Source: JBBPYR01 sp038199755
Lineage (GTDB): Bacteria > Chloroflexota > Ktedonobacteria > Ktedonobacterales > Ktedonobacteraceae
Assembly (NCBI GenBank): GCA_038199755.1
Contig: JBBPYR010000137.1
Coordinates: 1 to 64,000 of the forward strand
Reading direction: 5' to 3'
DNA length: 64,000 bases
In this document: in pieces, positions 59,329 through 64,000 of the stretch
How positions within the stretch are numbered: position 1 is the stretch's first letter
Layout of the letters: every line of letters starts with the position of its first letter
Notes under the pieces: model-generated
What the model was told of the DNA's origin: nothing
The model's database searches: none
The model's input: the letters and a program-made list of their open reading frames with translations, nothing else
Made by a program: the position numbers and the translations under genes

Positions 59329-60516
59329 TTATCGTACGGAGAGCATGCGCTCTAAGGCTACACGCGCCCAGTGGGATGTCTCCTCATCCACGCTCACCTG
59401 ATTGATCACCTCGCCTTGTACCAAGCCTTCGAGCACCCAGGCAAGGTAGGCAGGATGAATACGGTACATGGTCGAGCAGGGGCAAACAATCGGGTCCAGG
59501 CAGAAAATGAATTGCTCTGGATGCGCCTTGGCGAGCCGATGCACAAGATTGATTTCGGTGGCAATGCCCCACTTGCTGCCTGCTGGTGCCTGCTCAATCT
59601 GCTCAATAATGAACTCGGTCGAGCCATACAGATCGGCGGCCTCGACAACCTCGCGGCGGCATTCAGGATGCACGAGAATTTTGATGCCGGGATACTCTGC
59701 CCGTGCCTTGGCAATCTGTTGCTCGCTAAAGCGCATGTGGGTAGAACAGTAGCCCTTCCAAAGGATAATTTTGGCGCGCTCAAGCTCTTCCTCAGCGTCT
59801 GGTGTGGCCATGGGGTCCTTGGGGTTCCAGACCGACATGTTCGTCTCAGCAATACTATACTTCAAAGCGGTGTTGCGGCCCAGGTGCTCATCGGGAAAGA
59901 ACAGCACACGCTTGCCGCGCTGGAAGGCCCAATTGATGACCGCTGGCGCATTGGACGAGGTACAGACAATACCACCATTACGCCCACAAAAGGCTTTGAG
60001 ATCGGCGGCGGAGTTCATATAGGTGATGGGTATAATGCCAGCATCATCGCCAAGCTGGTCGTGAAGCATTTGCCAGCATTCTTCCACCTCAGCGATGTTC
60101 GCCATGTCCGCCATCGAACAGCCAGCCGCCGGATTGGGTAGAATCACCTTCTGATGGGGTGCGCTGAGGATATCAGCACTTTCGGCCATGAAATGGACGC
60201 CGCAGAAGACGATGTAATCGGCCTGTGGACGAGCCGCCGCCAATTGTGAAAGCTTAAACGAGTCACCACGCAGGTCGGCATACTTGATTATTTCGTCGCG
60301 CTGATAGTGATGCCCCAGAATCACGAGCCGCTCTCCCAGTTGCGCCTTCGCGGTGGCAATGCGCCGATCTAATGCCGCCTCGCTCATTTCAGCGTAGAAT
60401 TGGGGGATGTTGTCAACGCGCTTTGACAACTTGTGTTTTGCCCGTGTCTGTGGCGTCAGCAAGGGCAATATTCGTGTTTCCTGGCTCTCAGCGCATTCGG
60501 ATTGTATAGCAGCCAT
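59329..60516 (-). CDS. nadA: Quinolinate synthase
   Basis: About 395 residues. NadA condenses iminoaspartate with dihydroxyacetone phosphate to quinolinate using a 4Fe-4S cluster. Family motifs are clear: LVILGHHYQRDEIIKYADLRGDSFKLS, YIVFCGVHFMAESADIL (first Cys ligand), GGIVCTSSNAPAVINWAF (second), and LDPIVCPCSTMYRIHP (third). The start is uncertain: the ATG at 60516 has GGAG nine bases ahead, while one at 60531 shares a base with the nadC stop. Last gene of nadB-nadC-nadA. Confidence 0.96.
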   Translation of the reverse strand: MAAIQSECAESQETRILPLLTPQTRAKHKLSKRVDNIPQFYAEMSEAALDRRIATAKAQLGERLVILGHHYQRDEIIKYADLRGDSFKLSQLAAARPQADYIVFCGVHFMAESADILSAPHQKVILPNPAAGCSMADMANIAEVEECWQMLHDQLGDDAGIIPITYMNSAADLKAFCGRNGGIVCTSSNAPAVINWAFQRGKRVLFFPDEHLGRNTALKYSIAETNMSVWNPKDPMATPDAEEELERAKIILWKGYCSTHMRFSEQQIAKARAEYPGIKILVHPECRREVVEAADLYGSTEFIIEQIEQAPAGSKWGIATEINLVHRLAKAHPEQFIFCLDPIVCPCSTMYRIHPAYLAWVLEGLVQGEVINQVSVDEETSHWARVALERMLSVR

Positions 60517-60530
60517 AACCATTTTCTCCA

Positions 60531-61433
60531 TCAAGCAAATTCTAACGAAATGTCGAAATTTGGTGCCGAGTGCGTCAAAGCTCCCAGCGATATGAAATCC
60601 ACACCAGTCGCGGCCACCGCCACTAGTTTCTCGGCATGGGTGCCGATGCTGCCAGAAGCCTCAATCAACACGGTAGGTGCATGCTGACGAATGTAGGAAA
60701 CGGCGTTACGCATCATCTCCACATCCATGTTATCAAGCAACACAACCTCCGCCCGCGCCTCTAATGCTGCGCGCACCTCGGCCAGCGTTTCGCACTCCGC
60801 CTCGACCTTGAGCAGGTGTGGTGCGCTGTTCCGCGCCGCGTTGATCGCCTGTGCGATACCGCCAGCCGCCTTGATGTGGTTGTCCTTTATCAGAATGCCA
60901 TCACTTAAGCCGAAACGATGATTGTGGCCGCCACCAAGTTGAACCGCCTCTTTCTCCAGGCGGCGCAAGCACGGCGTGGTTTTGCGTGTATCCAGAATAC
61001 GAGCCTGCGTGCCCTCAATGGCATGCACACAATGAGCGGTGAGGGTCGCGATACCGGAAAGACGCCCCAGGAAGTTAAGTGCAACTCGCTCGGCACTCAG
61101 CACAGAGCGTGCTGGGCCGGATAGATGTGCCAACACGTCACCCGCCTGCACAGCCACGCCATCCTGCACACGTAACTCAACGGCGATGCGCGCATCAAGC
61201 GTATGAAAAACGGCGGCGGCTACACTCAGACCTGCGATGACGCCCGCCTGGCGTGTAATGATGGTGCCACTGGCCTGCTGCTCCTCTGGCACGGTACTCA
61301 GTGTGGTAATATCAGCTTCGGCTCCATCCTCCTCAAGTGCGCGTTTGATCAACTCTAACGTCCCCCAGCCCACACGCGATGCCTCGGTAGCAGCGAGGCT
61401 CCCGGCAGGTAAAACATCCACTTTATTAGACAT
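60531..61433 (-). CDS. nadC: Nicotinate-nucleotide pyrophosphorylase (quinolinate phosphoribosyltransferase)
   Basis: The 300-residue enzyme turns quinolinate and PRPP into nicotinate mononucleotide. EEDGAEADITTLSTVP, ALNFLGRLSGIATLT, ILDTRKTTPCLRRLEKEAVQLGGGHNHRFGLSDGILIKDNHI and EASGSIGTHAEKLVAVAATGVDFISLGALTHS are diagnostic. The ATG at 61433 overlaps the nadB stop by eight bases, with AGGAG ten bases ahead; ATG 61442 is too close to that site. Confidence 0.96.
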   Translation of the reverse strand: MSNKVDVLPAGSLAATEASRVGWGTLELIKRALEEDGAEADITTLSTVPEEQQASGTIITRQAGVIAGLSVAAAVFHTLDARIAVELRVQDGVAVQAGDVLAHLSGPARSVLSAERVALNFLGRLSGIATLTAHCVHAIEGTQARILDTRKTTPCLRRLEKEAVQLGGGHNHRFGLSDGILIKDNHIKAAGGIAQAINAARNSAPHLLKVEAECETLAEVRAALEARAEVVLLDNMDVEMMRNAVSYIRQHAPTVLIEASGSIGTHAEKLVAVAATGVDFISLGALTHSAPNFDISLEFA

Positions 61434-63129
61434 ACAGGGCATGCTCCTCTCGTTGTGGTAGCAGATCCGTGCGATCATTACTAGCGTGGGAACGCTGAAA
61501 AGCGTAGTGATGCTGTGCTAGTTGTGGCTCAGAAGCCTGATAATCGAGCCGCCAGTGGCTGCCGCGACTCTCACGGCGTTGCAAAGCAGCCAACACCACC
61601 AATTCGGCAACTTGCAACATGTTGCTCGTCTCCAACGCGGCTGGCCCTTTTTGCTGTTGCGCAAGCGTTGTATGCCGCCGCAAAGCGCGTATACGACGCA
61701 GGGCAGCTACTAAGCCTTCCTCGCTACGACTCAGCGAGACATACTGCCACATCAACTCGCGCACCTCGCGCCGCGTGTCGTGCGTCGTCTGCACATCTTC
61801 ACTACCGCATGACAATACGCCATCCTGCACAGTATCAACACTTATCAGCGCGGTATACGGCTTTGTGGTCATAGCTTTGGCGACCATTCCTGCTTGCGTC
61901 TGCTCTGTAATATAATCGGCGACGCGCACACCGTAGACCAATCCTTCCAGCAATGAGTTGCTGGCAAGCCGATTCGCGCCATGCACACCCGTGCAAGCGA
62001 CCTCGCCAACCGCGTATAGTCCCGCCACGGTCGTGCGCCCATAGGTATCTACCATCACGCCACCCATACAATAGTGGGCCGCAGGAGCAATGGGCAGCAA
62101 ATCGCGGGCAATGTCCAGCCCCTGTTGCCGACACACAGCGGAAATGTTGGGGAAGCGTGCGTGCATTTTGTCCGCGGGCAGATGACGCAGATCCAGGTAC
62201 TGACAATCCGTCTGCTCTGTTACCATCTCGCTCAGGATGGCACGCGCAACCACATCACGTGGTGCTAGCTCAGCCTGCTCGCTATAGCGCAGCATGAAGC
62301 GTTCGCCCGCGTGATTGCGCAGGTACGCACCTTCTCCCCGTACCGCCTCTGAGATCAGATGTGATGTACCCTCTGTCACCAGCACGGTGGGGTGAAACTG
62401 CATAAACTCCAGGTCAACCAGAGCGGCTCCTGCCTGCCATGCCTGAGCCAAACCATCAGCAGTGGCTCCAACAGGATTCGAGGTGTGCAACCATAATCCG
62501 CCTGCCCCACCGCTGGCTAGAATGGTTGCTGGCGCGTGCAGTGTCAATGCCTGACCAGTACGATCAAGAGCTTGCATACCAGTACAATGGCTATCTTCCA
62601 TGAGCAACTGCTGCACAAATGTCTCTTCATACACCGTGATGGAAGAGTGCTGACTCAAGGCATGGGTTAAGGCACGTTCGATCTCGGCACCTGTTGCATC
62701 GCCATTGGCATGTAAGACGCGCCAACGACTGTGTGCGCCCTCGCGCCCCAACAACAGACCTTCGGGTGTCACATGTTCGCCACTACCTGCTGGTACACTA
62801 TCAAACTGCACGCCCAACTCGATCAGCCATCTCACCGCGGCTGGGCCCTGCTCTACCAGCACCCGTACCGCCTCTTCGTCACACAACCCGGCCCCTGCCG
62901 CCATAGTATCAATAAAATGTAGCTCAGGATTATCGTCCGTCCCCATAGCCACCGCCACTCCCCCCTGGGCATAGCGCGTGTTGCTCTCGCCCAGCACGCC
63001 CTTTGTTAGCAGAGCCACACGCTTGTGCGCGGCTAAACGTAAGGCAACCGAGAGACCCGCGATACCGCCGCCCACGATGATTACATCATAGACATCATGC
63101 AGATCGCCTTCCGCTCCGTTCACTGCCAT
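61426..63129 (-). CDS. nadB: L-aspartate oxidase
   Basis: The 567-residue flavoenzyme oxidises aspartate to iminoaspartate, the first step of de novo NAD synthesis. VIIVGGGIAGLSVALRLA is the FAD-binding start, NTRYAQGGVAVAM and GVHGANRLASNSLLEGLVYG are NadB/SdhA-type motifs, and the C-terminal helical domain is present. AAGGAG lies six bases before the ATG. It heads the operon with nadC and nadA. Confidence 0.96.
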   Translation of the reverse strand: MAVNGAEGDLHDVYDVIIVGGGIAGLSVALRLAAHKRVALLTKGVLGESNTRYAQGGVAVAMGTDDNPELHFIDTMAAGAGLCDEEAVRVLVEQGPAAVRWLIELGVQFDSVPAGSGEHVTPEGLLLGREGAHSRWRVLHANGDATGAEIERALTHALSQHSSITVYEETFVQQLLMEDSHCTGMQALDRTGQALTLHAPATILASGGAGGLWLHTSNPVGATADGLAQAWQAGAALVDLEFMQFHPTVLVTEGTSHLISEAVRGEGAYLRNHAGERFMLRYSEQAELAPRDVVARAILSEMVTEQTDCQYLDLRHLPADKMHARFPNISAVCRQQGLDIARDLLPIAPAAHYCMGGVMVDTYGRTTVAGLYAVGEVACTGVHGANRLASNSLLEGLVYGVRVADYITEQTQAGMVAKAMTTKPYTALISVDTVQDGVLSCGSEDVQTTHDTRREVRELMWQYVSLSRSEEGLVAALRRIRALRRHTTLAQQQKGPAALETSNMLQVAELVVLAALQRRESRGSHWRLDYQASEPQLAQHHYAFQRSHASNDRTDLLPQREEHALYV

Positions 63130-63147
63130 AGTATGCTCCTTCGCATT

Positions 63148-63204
63148 AGTGTACTTTGTACACTTACGCTATAGACAAAAAAAGCAAGGTGTCATTCGTA
63201 CACT
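63148..63204 (-). promoter_or_regulatory. Palindromic operator candidates upstream of nadB
   Basis: AGTGTAC-TTT-GTACACT (63148-63164) is a perfect inverted repeat 20 bases before the nadB ATG. A second, degenerate copy with the same 7-3-7 spacing lies at 63188-63204 (GGTGTCA-TTC-GTACACT). Between them, on the minus strand, ATGACA and TATAGC form a possible promoter. An NAD- or niacin-responsive repressor is the likely user. Confidence 0.5.
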
Positions 63205-63338
63205 AACCTTTGTCGACAAGTATAGCACCAAAAAGAAGGGTTTGTCTACCCCTATTTTCGCATGTTTTTGGAGCATGAATCTGTACATTTTGTCCCACCG
63301 TAGTGGTTGGCGAGGCTTTAAATACACCGTGGCTGCTG

Positions 63339-64000
63339 TCAGCTTGTCCCAATTGCGCCTAGAATTTTGAGTGTGTCTTTTAAGTCTTTCACAAAATCTT
63401 GATAGGAAGGAACACTACTGAGCCTGTCTAAGCCGATTTGCTGACCTAAAGCAGAATATATCGGATTCATTTCGAGGTTGCGGTGACGACCGGAACGCGC
63501 TGCAGTAGCCCTTTGTGCAAGCTGTTTGAAGGTTTGTTTGGGGTTAGGAACATGCTCTACTTGTCTCACTCTATTGACAAGCCCAAGCTCTTGGGCAGAC
63601 AAATTAGTTCTTAGCACTTTTTTCAGAAGCTCATGTTCAGCGGCTAACATCCAGGCTTCTGTCATGCGTATAGGGATAAGAGGTACTAAATAACTGCATA
63701 CACCTTTGTTTTTCTCTTGCACGAGTCTTTGTCCAGGTTGAAATCGTTCGGCGTAAGCCTGATTACGGGTAGGATGATCTGCGTCCGCATGGACAATAAG
63801 GATATTGCTGTCAGCGGCTTCGGAAGCGGCTTGTAGGATACATTCATCGCGTCGAGTTGGCTGGTTATGCAAACGAATAGCACGTGGTGTGAGACATTGA
63901 TCTGCTGTTGTTCGTGTTGCCTGAGTACTTGTATCACGGTGCGTTGAATAACGGGCGGTAAAAAGAGGTAATCAGTTGTTCCTTCTGCATATAGAGCCAA
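63339..64000 (-). pseudogene. DUF4276-like protein, frame-disrupted and cut by the window end
   Basis: The first reading from the window edge (LYAEGTTDYLFLPPVIQRT) is a typical DUF4276/TOPRIM-like start. The rest of the family homology (AIRLHNQPTRRDECILQAASEAADSNILIVHADADHPTRNQAYAERFQPG and PIRMTEAWMLAAEHELLKKVL) is in another frame and ends at 63339. A frameshift must lie at about 63890-63940. DUF4276 proteins are often found beside ATPases in defence modules; a partner would lie beyond the window. Frameshift or sequencing error cannot be told apart. Confidence 0.55.

Noticed and set aside
1..64000. CRISPR arrays, tRNA and rRNA genes
   Set aside because: I looked for regularly spaced repeats and for cloverleaf or rRNA segments and saw none; without a search tool a single tRNA could still be missed.

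Overview
The window is a chromosomal stretch of a bacterium with Shine-Dalgarno-led genes, several lipoproteins, a zinc-ribbon giant membrane protein, FHA-ABC transporter and a mycobacterial-like glycolipid gene set. The mix best fits a Chloroflexota lineage, probably Ktedonobacteria; this is inference from gene content only. Genes are dense, mostly on the minus strand, with many long perfect hairpins between them. I see no rRNA, tRNA or CRISPR array.

Layout. 1-6.1 kb: a small HTH protein, a DUF1786-type protein, a GH15 glucoamylase/trehalase and the GTPase TypA, whose about 190-nt leader carries repeats and an intrinsic terminator ahead of the ribosome binding site. 6.1-13.9 kb: a compact three-gene cassette (Eco57I-like modification/restriction protein, PIN ribonuclease, phospholipase D-SNF2 helicase) that looks like a composite defence system. 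14-21.4 kb: a sigma factor with a zinc-finger partner, a tiny exported peptide, a glutaredoxin, a DUF2085 membrane protein, MtaB, a beta-propeller lipoprotein and an S9 peptidase. 21.5-28.8 kb: methyltransferase, M14 carboxypeptidase, a very acidic protein and a giant multi-pass protein. 28.9-40 kb: GT4 mannosyltransferase-like protein, PHP phosphoesterase, two lysophospholipid acyltransferases, FHA-ABC exporter, sulfatase-fold enzyme, Lgt and an APH-type kinase, mostly envelope functions.

40-46.6 kb: RibD-like reductase, an OsmC-family gene with an in-frame UGA exactly at its first conserved cysteine, followed by a SECIS-like hairpin (a candidate selenoprotein), then a phenylacetate catabolic cluster (paaK, D, C, B, A) with a TetR regulator and its operator. 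46.6-55 kb: two DNA-binding proteins of unknown role (one apparently expressed from a leaderless transcript), a fluoride-export operon (two FluC subunits, DUF190, DUF190-CBS), thioesterase, WD40 lipoprotein and another lipoprotein. 55.2-59.2 kb: a Bcp-type peroxiredoxin gene is broken into two fragments about 3.5 kb apart; the DNA between them carries an Mrr-like nuclease, an intact second bcp, an XRE regulator and a truncated serine recombinase. 59.3-63.1 kb: the NAD operon nadB-nadC-nadA with palindromic operator candidates. The right edge holds a frame-disrupted gene that leaves the window.

Three copies of one palindromic repeat (0.65, 16.7, 44.9 kb) and two of a second GC-rich repeat (40.0, 41.0 kb) are scattered between genes.
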